Source of the DNA: Aphis gossypii
Taxonomy: Eukaryota; Arthropoda; Insecta; Hemiptera; Aphididae
DNA: 64,000 bases
Direction: 5' to 3'
Assembly: GCF_020184175.1 (NCBI RefSeq)
Contig: NC_065530.1
Location: 81,941,260-82,005,259 of the forward strand
This document shows, piece by piece, positions 29,901 through 41,453 of the stretch (position 1 is its first letter; each line of letters opens with the position of its first letter). The translations under genes and the position numbers were made by a program. A model generated the notes under the pieces. That model had not been told where the DNA came from and did no database searches. It worked only from the letters and a program-made list of their open reading frames with translations.

Positions 29901-32900
29901 AATATTTTTACTGTAAAAAATTTAATAAAAAGAATATAGGAATATGGGTACCACTCTACTATACACTAGGTATTGTCGAATGCCATATTTAAGTGAAAAT
30001 CCATTTTATTTGTTTTTTAGTTGTTTTGAAAAATATTGGAATTTTTAAATTTTATCCTCCAAAATATCAATTAAATTCAATTTTCTACTAGAAACTACCA
30101 CCAGTTTCAAAAGCATTTTTACTGCACCAATAGGTGATATGACAGCAAAAAAAAAACACATACAATATTGTAAAAACAATAGGTACATTCAACGCTCCTC
30201 TAAGAATTTAAAATACTTCAACACATACATTTTTTTAGGATATCATCTTTCAATACTTTAGCTAGTGCTGAGTAGTGCTTTTTGTTTTTTTTTTTTGTAT
30301 TATTCAATTTTAAATTAAAAAAATAGGTTTGGGAAATTATATTTTGATAAAATAATACATCAAAGAATCATTTTCTAAATTAATTTTTTAAGCTTACAAC
30401 TCTGTTTAAAAAAATAAATAAAAGCATGTGCTTGAATAAACAATTTTACGCTTTAGTGATGTGTGACACTTTTTTAATATTTTCAGCACTAGCGAGCATT
30501 ATAATGGTGCTGAAAATGACAGCAATGTTATGTAACAAAAGATTTTAGGTTTAAATACTATGTACCTTAACGTAGTGTAATATATTTTCATTTTCATTTT
30601 TTATAATTATCTGGGAATCGGAAAAAATACAATAAGAAAATATGCAAAAAATAACCATTTTTAAAAATTGAAAACAGAATATTTTTTTACTCATCTGCAA
30701 TTCTCATTTACTCATGTATATAATGCACTTCTTTTTTAAACACTCCCTTTTATACAATTTTTTATGATTATGTAGATATGTTGAATTTCGATAGTAATAT
30801 TATCAATGAAGTTTAAATTTAATTTAATTACACTGATCAATGACTAGAATTGTATTTTTGAATGCATTGTTATTCGAAAATTTGATTTATTTTATATTAA
30901 ACTTTTGATGATCTCTAATAACTAACAATAATATTATATTATGATAGTTATTTATCAATTGTTACACGAATGTCGTAACTTTTAACTGTAAGTTTTGAAA
31001 ACCAATTTCAACACAAGATAATAATACAAATATCTATTTATTTTTTTATTGCGTTCGACCAGTTATTGTGACTGTTATATTATTATAATGGTACATATTA
31101 TGTATTATGAATACAGGGTGCTATGGTGGGTCTCGTCGTGGGTCTCATCTTTTCATTTGTCTTGGGACTAGGAGGACCCAAACCACCAGTGAACAATTTG
31201 CCCACCTACACCAACGGATGTTCGCCGGACTCGTTTAGTAACTTTGATGTAAACGTCTTGTCTACTACTCAACTGCTAGCGTCCACGACAACACAAGTGT
31301 GAGTATAAAGCATACACATTGTACATCCTTTACTATAACAAATTAATTTTCTTAGTCTATATGTGTGGTTTCACTTAAAATTTAAATGATGTTATCCCTA
31401 TAAATATAGTTTCTTTTAGATTTAAATACATACGGTGTGATTATGATTAATCAGAGATAAAATTCTAAAATACTTAGTATTTTGGCCGAATGACTTAATT
31501 CGATTTGGATTATTTGCAACATAAGGGAGACTTTATACTATACTTATTTTTGAAAAAATTTAGATTGTTTTTTCACTAAACCAAAACAAATATAAATCAT
31601 CTTTTTGAGTTCGATTTTTTTTTAATCTTAGAAATTGAGTGAAATCAAAGGAATCAGTATAAAATAATCGTATGAATCGTATGGAAGTCGAATAAAAAAA
31701 TAAATAAAAATAAAATAAAATAATATTTAGAAAAAAACACGTATTATTATATTATTTAGTTTTACCGTATAATATGAAGTTCCTTTCAAATTCCTACGAT
31801 TTGTACCGATTCATATGATTTTTAACTTGTTCTCCATTACTAGAACATTAAGATAGAGAATACATACAAGTCCAAATTATCTAAAAAAAAAAAAATTGTC
31901 TAATAATATAGATTTTAACTTAAAGGGAGAAGGGCGTAAAAACGTTTGATATAATACTCTCATGCGAAAAAAGGGTATAGATGAGAAAGTAAGTAACCGT
32001 TCTAATATCCGACAGGTGTTGAATGAATTTTACTATTGAGAAGTAATACGTGTGTCAAATTTGAATTCAACGATTTGAATGCAAACAAAAAACGATTTTA
32101 ACCGAATACTTTCACCAATGTTACTAAGATTTATATTTTATTATATATATTTGTATTGCTATTTAAGTAATTTATTTTACTTTTCTAAATACTATAACCG
32201 TAAATTCAACTAAAAACATTGAATTTGAAAATGTCATTGCTTATATAAAATATATTAAAAGTACCCACAAATAATATTCTTAAATTACAGTAATTTACCT
32301 AATATTAAGTCTTTTATGCATTAAAAAAAAAGATTATCTGAACAAAATATTTAATGTTAACATAAATCGTGATTACACTGTATAAAAGAAGTTATACAGA
32401 AGCAGATAAAAGTAGCAAAATGTTTTTTTTTAATTAAATAATTAATATTATTTATTTTAATGTTTATTTTATTGTATAAGTGTAATAACAATATTTTATT
32501 AACAGTGTGATAAAATATCAGCAATAAATATATTTTTGATAATACGAAATGATATCGATACTTAAGATGATATCCTACTGCATCACTATCTATATACATT
32601 TATATTTTCACATGAAGTGTAGTATTGTATCCTATCTTACAGTTTATTTAATTTAATATTATCGTTTTAGGGTTCATGAAGAAAGTTACATGTATTTGTA
32701 TAAGATAAGTTACATGTACTATATAGTCATTGGTTTCGCGACTACCGTATTATTGAGTTTGGTGGCAAGCTTGTTCTTCGAATCCAATGTCGAATCACTA
32801 AATCCGAAATTATTTTTTTCAACTAGTCCAGAAAGTGTAGAAAGACAAGTTGAAACAAGACAAAAAAGACTTTCTACTGTTTCAAAAACCGTCACGTTTT

Positions 32901-32914
32901 CCATTAATTCGTGA
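20983..32914 (+). CDS. SLC5-family sodium:solute symporter (SMCT/SMVT-like), 9 exons
   Basis: Complete gene for a plasma-membrane sodium-coupled transporter of the SLC5 (SSF) family, nearest in style to insect monocarboxylate/multivitamin transporters. Coding exons are 20983-21090, 23085-23306, 24375-24599, 28184-28299, 28358-28600, 28683-28857, 29242-29454, 31117-31298 and 32671-32914. All joins keep frame and use GT-AG introns, giving 575 residues, a normal length for the family. Visible landmarks are an N-terminal membrane helix, the family motif GGIKAVIVTDLFQ, the segment DPTVRHSWW, the Ser-rich helix CSSALCSVSAALNSLAAVTLEDYI (residues of this helix contribute to the sodium site in relatives), GILVPYVNQKGA, and a last helix followed by a basic Ser/Thr-rich tail. 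There are about 13 hydrophobic segments. Substrate cannot be read from sequence. Introns 4 and 5 are only 58 and 82 bases, while intron 3 is about 3.6 kb. The start is the first ATG of the open frame and leads straight into the first helix. Confidence 0.9.
21091..23084 (+). other. SLC5 gene intron 1
   Basis: AT-rich intron bounded by AAG|GTGAAA and TTTCAG|GAA. Besides a large inverted repeat it contains no sign of coding sequence. Confidence 0.8.
22045..22915. repeat. long inverted repeat inside SLC5 intron 1 (foldback element or two opposed repeat copies)
   Basis: The left arm, about 22045-22350, matches the reverse complement of about 22588-22915. Shared blocks include CGTATTTGTTTGCATTTATT, a GCCACATTGGCT-type segment, CAAGTATTCTTAAAAA read on one strand, and CAGTAAGTTTTTT near the inner end. 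The match is imperfect, with small indels, over roughly 300 bases, and the spacer is about 240 bases. No clear terminal duplication was found. It may be a foldback MITE or an inverted pair of the same interspersed repeat. RNA from this intron would form a long imperfect hairpin. Confidence 0.65.
24600..28183 (+). other. SLC5 gene intron 3
   Basis: The largest intron of the gene, bounded by CAG|GTCAGC and GTGCAG|TCG. It is AT-rich and carries a decayed retrotransposon gag fragment in its middle. The segment 25990-26500 has less AT bias and may be further remnant of the same element. Confidence 0.75.
26510..26992 (+). pseudogene. decayed jockey-type non-LTR retrotransposon ORF1 (gag) fragment
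   Basis: The frame from about 26510 reads a segment typical of insect jockey-clade ORF1 proteins: ...ILDYL...CPPNSRPLRVVIRNLH...DALTKFGYLVRDVGNI. After a frame change at about 26700 it continues with LPLFFVGL. After another break it resumes as SHKPRCVKCGEEYLSRKC at about 26890-26940, which is the C-terminal zinc-knuckle region. In the family the knuckle is CX2CX3HX4C; here the His is Tyr, so the metal site is broken. With frameshifts, stops and no reverse-transcriptase part, this is a dead fragment within intron 3 of the transporter gene, on the same strand. Confidence 0.7.
29158..29184. repeat. (ATT)n microsatellite in SLC5 intron 6
   Basis: About nine ATT units, just upstream of the acceptor of exon 7 at 29242. 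Confidence 0.8.
29455..31116 (+). other. SLC5 gene intron 7, nothing else seen
   Basis: AT-rich intron between AAG|GTAACT and TACAG|GGT. No coding or repeat structure recognised. Confidence 0.75.
31299..32670 (+). other. SLC5 gene intron 8, nothing else seen
   Basis: AT-rich intron between a strong GTGAGT donor and TTTTAG|G. No coding or repeat structure recognised. Confidence 0.75.
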
Positions 32915-33297
32915 AAATTATCGTTGTTTATTATTACTGTTACTAATATTAATAGTTTAATTTTTGACAATATGTATTTTTGTTTGATTTCAATCATTGT
33001 AACTACGAAAGTGAATTATTTATTTATATGTATTTGTTGAGTATGATGTATCTATGTGTGTTTTCTATTTTTACTGTATAATAGATTTCTATGATATTTT
33101 TAAGTAAAAATTGTTATAATAATAATATATTATATATATATATATTTTTTTTTAATAGAAATTTATCAATACAAATTTATCTTATGAATATAAGAAGTTG
33201 GCTGTGTAAGCAGTGGTGAGATGAGGATTTTTTTGTTTTCACTATATTCATTTTCTGTAGTTGTCCCTGAGGTCATCGATTACGATACAAAATATTA

Positions 33298-33303
33298 AAT
33301 AAA
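33298..33303 (+). terminator. candidate polyadenylation signal of the SLC5 gene
   Basis: AATAAA about 385 bases after the stop codon. Another AATAAA follows at about 33386. In AT-rich DNA such hexamers are common, so this is only a candidate. Confidence 0.35.
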
Positions 33304-36300
33304 TCAAAGTGACAAAGTTAATATAATGTATAGTGTAACATTAATTTTATTTAGTTAACGTAGAAACGTTACAATATGATTTTATGAATAAAAAAAAATG
33401 ACTTTATACGAAATTGAATCGTAACACGCGTTTTATAAAAATAATTTAATTCCGAATTTCTTTTATCTAGAAACGTTTAAAAAGTTATATTATGTTGTCA
33501 ATTTGTCATATAATATTGCCATTGACATGGATTATGATTATTATGATTTGTGAGTTTATGACTACGATTAGTGTCATTCACATTTGGTTGTATATACATT
33601 CTACATATGATACCAGTGTCAGTTTTATTCTTCATTTTAATATTAGATTAGGTACCTATTAATACTACGATAAGAGTTCTGTTGAATTATTACAACTCCA
33701 GAGTAAATATAGAAGAACAAGGATTAAATGAACTTCATGTGTGAATCATCATAAATTGATCAACATTACATTTGTTTTAACAGCCATAAAAAAAAAAAAA
33801 AACAGAAAATGAATATTTTAATCTATTCATATTATAATAATGTGTTTTGCAAGAAAAAAGCTTTAACTACTGGTAAACATTGTATTATAGTGTCTGAGAA
33901 TTATATTTCAATAGAAATGGGCAGTTGTATGCATGAAAAGATGTATTTAAATATCGGTTATTGGGTAAAAAATATACAAATAAATGATGTAAAAGATATT
34001 AGATTCAAGATTTATTTTTATTTTAAATAGATTTTAATGTAAATTGTAATATTATTAATAATTCGTATTAATATTTATAGGAAATACTACTCTTATTTGA
34101 AACTCTATACTCAAGAATACTTGGTTAACGTTGCATATATTGATTAGGTACCTGCACGATACTCATATAGAGTATACTAATAATTAGACCCTACTGCTAT
34201 GTACATAATTTTCAACTCAGTATATTATCATTATGGTTAAGTTTACTAGGTTATAACTTAACCGTAACATATTTTACGAATACCTATACATTAATTATAA
34301 CATTCATTATTACAATAATATTAATAACTTAAATATTATCTACGAAATGCAACAGCAGTAAAATAAAACTATAAATTAGTTGAGAATTTTTTTTAAATAA
34401 TATACATAATAGTTAAGCATGTATATAATGAAAACTTTATGTAAAACTAGTTAAGTCAGAGATCCTCAACCGGGGTGCCGGGAACTTTATTTAGGGTTCC
34501 GCGAAATTATTTTAAATATATTTTTTATTATAATATTATTTATACAATAATAATTAAAAATAAAAATATATAGTTAATGTTCAATATAACAATTAGTTTT
34601 ATAAAATATAATATGTGTATATACAATATACTATATATCTACATTTTACTACTTTTGTTTATACTTATGCACTAGCCACTGGTAAATAAAACGGTTAGGC
34701 TTCCGGATTTTTAGAAAATGACTAAGGGTGCCGTGAATCAAAAAAGATTGGGAACCTCTGAATTAAGTTATGTTACAACAAACCCTGTTGAACTATATTT
34801 ATAATTAGATTTTGAGCATTATTTAAAAAAATCTTACAAGCTTATATACTAAGTAATTGATTAATATAGTACCTATCTACATACTGTACTTATTAGCTTT
34901 ATCTATAAAATTAAATATAGAATCATTACTGTTCAGTGTTCACAAATAAAATTAATAAAATATATATATTATTATAGATTTAAAAGTTAAAAATATATTA
35001 CTATGACAAGTGATATTATTAAAAAATAATTCAATTAAAACTAGGTTAAAATAATGAATCAAAAAAATTAATTAAAATTATTCGTGAAAAATTTTAAACC
35101 ATTAAGTTTTAAATAATCGAGTTGTTGGCACATATTTTAATGTTTATAAGAACTAATGGCATATACATTCAAACTATGACTACGGTGTTATTGTTAGAAA
35201 TTATTAAATTATAATTTCACTTTTAATTAAATTCGTAGTGTATTTTCTATATACATTTGAAAATTAAAAAAGCTTTTGTAGCTTAACATTTTTGTATTTT
35301 TTTTTTATTTACGTTTTCAATTTTTATTCTGATTAATCAGAAAAAAATTAATGTATAATTAAATTTAAATATATCGAACATAAAAAATACACCTATACCT
35401 ATATTGAGGTGTAGGTATTATAACTTTGATAATTTATTAAATATTTTAATTTAATACTAACAACAAGAATATCGATACAACCACTTTTACATAAATTAGG
35501 TATTTATAATGGTTTGCAATACTGAACGATATTATATTAGCACAACGGTTTGGTATCAAATATCAAGTGAATAAAATATAAATTTACGATTCGTCAGTAG
35601 AACATTTTTTTATTCTTCGAATGTTCAAAAATATCAAATACACCGTTATGTAATACTGTTAAAGAAAATAATGGAATTGGAAAGATAAAACACGCGGCCG
35701 CACGTGTATAGAATATTCGGAAAGGTAATAAAAAAAATAATAAGTATCTTAATGTTTTTGGATGTAAATATAAATGAACTAAAATAATATTTTGGAAATA
35801 AACTATTGTAGGAAACTACAATATTTGACTATCTTGGGATGTTTATGCATCAGTCCTTTCGTGACTATGATTTATTACACAACGACGGGACATAATAACA
35901 ACTAACAACATTTTTAATATTGTTATAATGAGAATGGTTTCCGTTAGTCATTAAGGTAACGAAATTGACAATGAAACATTTTTCTTTCAAATTTATAATT
36001 GTACAAAATCGTTGATATAATATAGTAAATTGTAATAATTGTGACATTGTGGTACACTTTAAACACAATATTATAATAGCACATAACTCAATGTGCATAA
36101 TAAAAATAATATTTAAATAAAATAATATTATGTTAAAATCTCTTATGGTAAAACTAAGTAAAATAAATATAATTAAAAATATAACTTATAACCAAATTAA
36201 TTAAATAAAAAAAATATTTTTTTTTTTATATTAAAATACAATATTTTTTTAAATTAAATATTTTTATTTATAGAACTTTAATTGTATAGAAGTAAAGCTT

Positions 36301-36805
36301 AAATTTTCAAGATATTCGATTAAAATTTATAATTTCATTAGAAATTATTATGGTTTCATGATACTTAAGAATAAAATATATATAATGTAATCTCGAGGAA
36401 GGTGTTTTAAAATAACATTTTTTAATTAATTATTTCATATTATCAATGGATATACAAATTTTATAGTCGACCATAAACTAATTAATATTAATTATTTGTT
36501 GTTTTATTGTTCTCAATAAAATAAACATTAAATTGGATATATTTAATCTTTATAATAATATATTATTTATAATTCAAAGAATTAAAAATTATAACTTAAA
36601 ATTAGTATTTAAAAAAAAAACATGTGATTATGCTGTATGTTATGAATATATTATAATAAATTATTCAAACATATGTTATTAATTATTATGAACATATACT
36701 CCTATTAACAAAATTATATTTCGTTTTCTAGTTGAGAATAATGTTTCATAGTTATGTTATTCATTCAAAGTTTTCAGAAATATACCAAATACCTATAAGA
36801 TAAAA
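33304..36805. other. AT-rich intergenic DNA with one MITE
   Basis: No convincing gene. A 73-codon frame at 33809-34030 has no recognisable motif or splice partner. The only clear structure is the hAT-type MITE at 34457-34760. Confidence 0.5.
34457..34760. mobile_element. hAT-type MITE, 304 bp, with 8-bp target-site duplication
   Basis: The left end begins CAGAGATCCTCAACC and the right end read in reverse begins CAGAGGTTCCCAATC, matching the usual CAGNGGTTCYCAA termini of insect hAT elements. Just inside, GGGTGCCG on the left and GGGTGCCG on the right are also arranged as inverted copies. The flanks AGTTAAGT (34449-34456) and AATTAAGT (34761-34768) are an 8-bp duplication with one mismatch. 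The interior is AT-rich and non-coding, so it needs a transposase from elsewhere. Confidence 0.8.
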
Positions 36806-36911
36806 ATGAATTTCTACCAGAATTTTATCGTATTCTTTATAACTCACGAGTATATCTTATGGATTATTATATTACAAAAAATTCTATATAGATCTTCAGT
36901 TACTTCACACC
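36806..36911 (+). CDS. candidate first exon (hydrophobic N-terminus) of the Lys/Ser/Asn-rich repeat protein
   Basis: An ATG opens 35 codons plus one base and ends exactly at a consensus donor, C|GTAAGTAAA. The peptide starts MNFYQNFIVFFI and has a second hydrophobic run ILWIIIL, so it could act as a signal peptide or membrane anchor. The leftover base joins in phase to the acceptor TTAAACTTAG|AT at 37943, extending the 780-residue frame without a stop. An in-frame TAG at 36749 bounds the frame upstream. The join is inferred from phase and splice consensus only; other upstream exons are possible. Confidence 0.35.
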
Positions 36912-37942
36912 GTAAGTAAATTTATTTGATAAGGAATAATATAATTAATATAATTTTCGGGTCAGGTATAGGTATTTAAAATTGAATTATTAAATCTGTT
37001 TGAATTAAAACATCAACTAATAACTAAGCTACTAATTATAAATTATATTTTCATAGAAGTTATGTTTATTTAGTCAATAAAATATAATTAATAATAAAAC
37101 ACTCAGAAAAACGTCGTTTATAAAATATTACCTTAAAATGTAATACATAATAAATTCATTTGATTTGATTTTTAACATTTTATGTTAAACTTAAACAATT
37201 TTTAAGCTGGTTAATCTAAAAACATGGACGATAGTCACAAGTATGAATGAATGATTTGATTAAAGATCACAGTTTAAAAAATACACTTTATGAAAGATAG
37301 ATAAATTTATTTATTTTTATTTATATTAAGTTTTACACAATCTGTACTTAGTATTATATATTATTGTATGGTATAAACTTACTAGCACAATAAGACATAT
37401 ATGTGATAATAGAAAGAAAAAAAGGACGACATATATGATTATTTGAAGTAAAAAACTAGTCATACTTCATTAGATAAATAAATTTAAAAACAATTAATAT
37501 TAAAATCTGAAATAAAAATTAATAAACTGTAAAATAATTTTCTACAACGTCACATACAAAGCCTGGCTGCGATTAATTCGAAAAAGACCTATCTAAATAT
37601 TTAATGAATTAATTTAAATAATAACTAATTAAAAACATTAGTTTACATAAACATAAATTTATCTATAATGTTTAACGAAGAAGCTTTGTCGATTAGTCTA
37701 AGCTTAACAATACATCTTATTTTGAAAATGTCTACAATAAAATAGAATTAGTAATTAATATTATCACTATTTTCATAAATTATATTAAAAAAGTCTTTAT
37801 ACAATTTACTTTAATTATGAATCAACTAATAAAAATTATCCCAAATAATATATTATATTATATTTTATTTGTATCAAATTTACTTTTAAATAATTATCAC
37901 ATTATTAATCGTTTGTATTTGTCCGTTTTTTATTAAACTTAG

Positions 37943-40362
37943 ATTTTGACTACAACATATCAAAAAGAAGTGATTTACCATTTGTTCATTATCATGGTAC
38001 ACCTAAAACTAAAGAAGAAATGGAAAAGAAGAATACAATGGATACATATAATTTAGCTTTAGCAGATACAATGGACTCAAATAATGTTAATAAATATGAT
38101 TATATGAATCATAGTAACGATCTACAACGCAGCATGGAAATTCCATTTTATTGGGTAATTGATGTCGATGGCCGAAAACATAAAAAAAAATATTCCAATA
38201 AATACGGAAAAGAAAAAACTCATCATAATCACTTACGAAAATCTAGAGATGTAACTCATAAAAAATCACATCATAAATCTCAACTGGAATCAAGTAAACA
38301 TAATGATCATAATTTTAACAAAAATACACACATAAAAATACATAAGGATCAACACCATAATGAAAAATTATTAAAGCATAAATCAATGAAGAAAACTGAT
38401 ACCAGTAACAAATTAGAAGATGAATCAAGTGAAGAATCTATTACACATGGTTTAACAAATAAGCAATCTTATAAAAAATCATCTCATGATATACACAGGA
38501 ATTCAAAAAAAAAAATAATTGATAAAACAATAGAAATGTCAAAGAAAGAGTTAAAGAAAGAGGCAAGGAAAGAGGCAAAGAAAGTGGCAAAGAAAGAGGA
38601 AAAGAAAGAGGTAAAGAAGGAGTTAAAGAAAGAGTTAAATAAACAGTCAAAGAAGGAGTCAAATGAATCAGATAAAAAAATGAGTAAAATAACTGATTCT
38701 AGCTTAGATGATTCAAGCGATTCCGATGAAGATTTACAACACTTATCAAAAAGCCATTCTAGTAAAAATTCAAATAAAAAATCAGAAAAGATATCAAAAA
38801 ATAAACCACAACGACATGGGTCAAGTGGTAAAAAAATAGATAAAAAACTAAGTAATAAAGAAAACGAAACCAACCAATCAAACAAGCGCTCTAATGATTT
38901 GAATAATAAAAATCATAAGCAAAAATCTAATAAAAAATTAAAATCAAAACCAAATAGTGAATTTGATGAAGATTTAAGCGATTCAACAGACATTGAACAT
39001 AGTAATGCAACACAAAAAACAAGTGGTAATAATAGAAAAAATTCAAGCAATAAATTAAAAAAAGCGTCTAATCATGAATCAGATAAAGATAATGGTGACT
39101 TGGAAGATAAATATACAAAACAAAAATTAAGTAATAAAGTGGATAAAAATTCTAGTAACACATTAAAAGAAGAATTAAGAGGAGGCGAATCAGACGATGA
39201 ATCAAATGATCTAGAAACCAATGATGATAGCGACGAATCTAATGAAGATGTAAAGAATTTAAAAAATAAAAATCAGCACCAAAAATCAAATGTTAATGAA
39301 GGTAATAAATCGGTAGAAGAATTCAGTGAGGAATCAGATGAGGTATTAAATGATTCAATAAATAATGATGTGTCTAACAAACGTGCCAAAAATTCAAAAA
39401 ATAACCATAAAAAAAAGAAATCTGATAAAAAAGTAGGTAAAAGATCAAATAATAAATTAAAAAAGAAATTGAATGCCGAATCAGATAAAGAATTAAATAA
39501 TTCTACAAAGAATAAACACAGAGAAAAATCTAATAAGCATGCTAACAGCTTAAAAAATAAAAATCAGCGTCAAAAATCAAATAGTAAAGAAGGTAATACA
39601 TTGATAGAAGAATCAAGTGATGAATCAGATGAGGAATCAGATAATTTAATAGATGATGATAATAGTGATTTATCCAACAAACATAGTACAAATTTAAAAA
39701 ATAACCATAAAAAAAAGAAATTGAATAAAAAATCAGATACAAGTTCAAATAATAAGTTAAAAGAAGAATTGAGCGGAGAATCAGATGAGGAATTGAAAAA
39801 TTTAATAAATAACGAACATAGTAATGAATCTAATGAATCTGCAAATAATTTAAAAAATAAAAATCAACATCAAAAATCAAATAGTAAAGTAGGCAAAAAA
39901 TCAATTCATAAATTAAAAGAAAAATCAAAAAAAAAATCACATAATTCAACAAATAAAGAATCAAGCGGTAAATTGAACAATGATTTGCAGGGATCTCTAA
40001 GTAAGAAGTCAAGAAAAAAGTTTGAGACTGAAAAGAAAAAGAAAGGTAAAACATCCAAAGACAATTTAAATAATAAATTGGACGAGAATTCATCTGACAC
40101 AATAAATATAGAAACAATCAATGAGTCTGTTATTGGCAAACATGATGGCTCCTTAAGTCAGCAATCAAAACAAAAAAAGAATACTAAAACAAAGAAGAGA
40201 AATAATAAACTAAAAGAATCTTTGAGAAATAAATCAAATAATGACTTACAAGAAGATAAATCGGATGACTTAATAGAAGTTACTCAAAATAAGTATTACT
40301 CTAATCGTTATGTAACACATAAGGATAGATCTCCAGATAAATCAAAAAAACATTCAAATTAA
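37943..40362 (+). CDS. Lys/Ser/Asn/Asp/Glu-rich tandem-repeat protein, unrecognised
   Basis: A long uninterrupted frame in AT-rich DNA. From the ATG at 38020 it encodes 780 residues. The frame stays open upstream to a good splice acceptor at 37943 (TTTTTTATTAAACTTAG), so the true protein probably starts in an earlier exon. The first 75 residues or so are the least repetitive and include MEIPFYWVIDVDGRKHKKKY. Next come a His/Lys-rich stretch, a KKE-type tetrapeptide run (about residues 173-210), then tandem units of about 100 residues. Units start with NLKNKNQHQKSN and contain NNHKKKK, SNNKLK and ESDEE-like acidic patches; unit 1 begins at residue 413 (39256), unit 2 at 39547 and a partial unit 3 at 39847. 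Earlier diverged units begin near residue 290. It is highly charged and probably disordered. I know no family for it. If the hydrophobic exon upstream is real, the product is secreted or membrane-anchored; otherwise a nuclear or scaffold protein is possible. Confidence 0.75.
38520..38655 (+). repeat. KKE-type 12-bp coding repeat
   Basis: Within the long frame, about ten units of roughly AAGAAAGAGNNA encode KKEL/KKEA/KKVA/KKEE-like tetrapeptides. The alternating Lys/Glu pattern is typical of single alpha-helices or coiled-coil-like charged helices. Confidence 0.7.
39256..39970 (+). repeat. coding tandem repeat, about 300-bp units (two full, one partial)
   Basis: Unit starts at 39256, 39547 and 39847 share AATTTAAAAAATAAAAATCA and encode (N/S)LKNKNQ(H/R)QKSN. 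Full units are 97 and 100 codons; the third is cut short at about 39970. The units differ enough to be an old duplication rather than a recent microsatellite-like expansion. Confidence 0.75.
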
Positions 40363-40440
40363 AAACAAAGTAGAACGTTGTCAAAATTGTCATAAAAAAA
40401 ATTAACTCATAAGCAAGAAGTCAAAAAACTTATAGTATAT

Positions 40441-40446
40441 AATAAA
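40441..40446 (+). terminator. candidate polyadenylation signal of the repeat-protein gene
   Basis: AATAAA lies 79 bases after the stop codon, with a second one about nine bases on. The distance suits a short 3' untranslated region. Confidence 0.45.
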
Positions 40447-41039
40447 TCAAATAAAAAACCCGATTAGTTTTTACTAGGTAGGTATTGCATTATAAGAATA
40501 CCATAATTAAATATATAAAAAAATGATTAATGTAAACTAAATTGAAGTTTGGAAAAAAAAACTGAAAAGCATATTTAAATTTGGTAATTGACTTGAAATT
40601 TTTGCTTATAAGTAATTATTTCATTAAAATGTGGAACGTGAATTATATAAAATGTATATTACATTGTTTAATAACAATTAATATTATACTTACTGAGTTA
40701 TTAAAGACTTGAATATATACTAAAATATTTTGAAACATAATAATTATGTTTACATTATTCTTATTTATTTTTATTGAACCCTCACTTATATTTTATGAAA
40801 TTAATGTATATATTATGTTGTAAAGTTTTCTTTCGTAGTTTTTTCGACTCTAAAATTAAATTATAAATATTTATAGCAATGAGCTATAATAATAATAAAT
40901 CAAATTATATTGTTAAAAATATGTAATCATATAAAAGTATTATTAATAATATATAGTCGATTTTAGTAGTTTATATGATAAAGATATTATTTAATTTTAT
41001 ATTATAATTTATAATATGGTTTGAATAAATATTATTTAA

Positions 41040-41449
41040 GAGAACTCCAAACCCGCATGTGTTGTCTTCATCTTACAAACGTACGTGGTAAATTTTCATT
41101 TAGTACAACCAATTTTATGTGTTTTTAGCTTAAATATTAATGAAATAACCTATTATCGAACTTAAAATAAGAACATTTGTTCTTTCGTTGGTTTTTACGG
41201 TATTTTAATTTTTAAGTGAGTTATGACCATTTTTAAATATAAATATTTTACATCATACTCATAAGTCTCGTAGAAATTAAAATACTGTAAGAAACCAACG
41301 AAAAAACATAGATAATGTTCTTATTTTAAGTTCGATAATAGGTCATTTCACTCTAATATTTAAGTTATTATTGGTTGTACTGAAGAATAATTGCCAATGT
41401 TGTACGTTTATAAAACAAAGACAACACAATATGCTGGTTTAATGTCCTC
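41040..41449. mobile_element. foldback MITE of about 410 bp flanked by TTAA
   Basis: Almost the whole element is an inverted repeat. The left arm 41040 to about 41225 and the right arm about 41262-41449 share blocks such as CCTATTATCGAACTTAAAAT, AAGAACAT, TTTCGTTGGTTT and TAAACGTAC. The left terminus GAGAACTCCAAACC pairs with GAGGACATTAAACC read from the right. TTAA sits immediately outside both ends (41036-41039 and 41450-41453), as for elements that target TTAA. The centre is non-coding. The termini do not have the CCC start typical of piggyBac, so the superfamily is left open. Confidence 0.75.
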
Positions 41450-41453
41450 TTAA

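Noticed and set aside
33809..34030. 73-codon plus-strand frame after the SLC5 gene
   Set aside because: Starts next to a poly(A) run, no recognised motif, no plausible splice partner; insufficient support.
38441..40139. Several antisense frames within the repeat-protein gene
   Set aside because: Low-complexity Leu/Ser/Phe or Tyr-rich mirrors of the Lys/Ser/Asn repeats on the plus strand.
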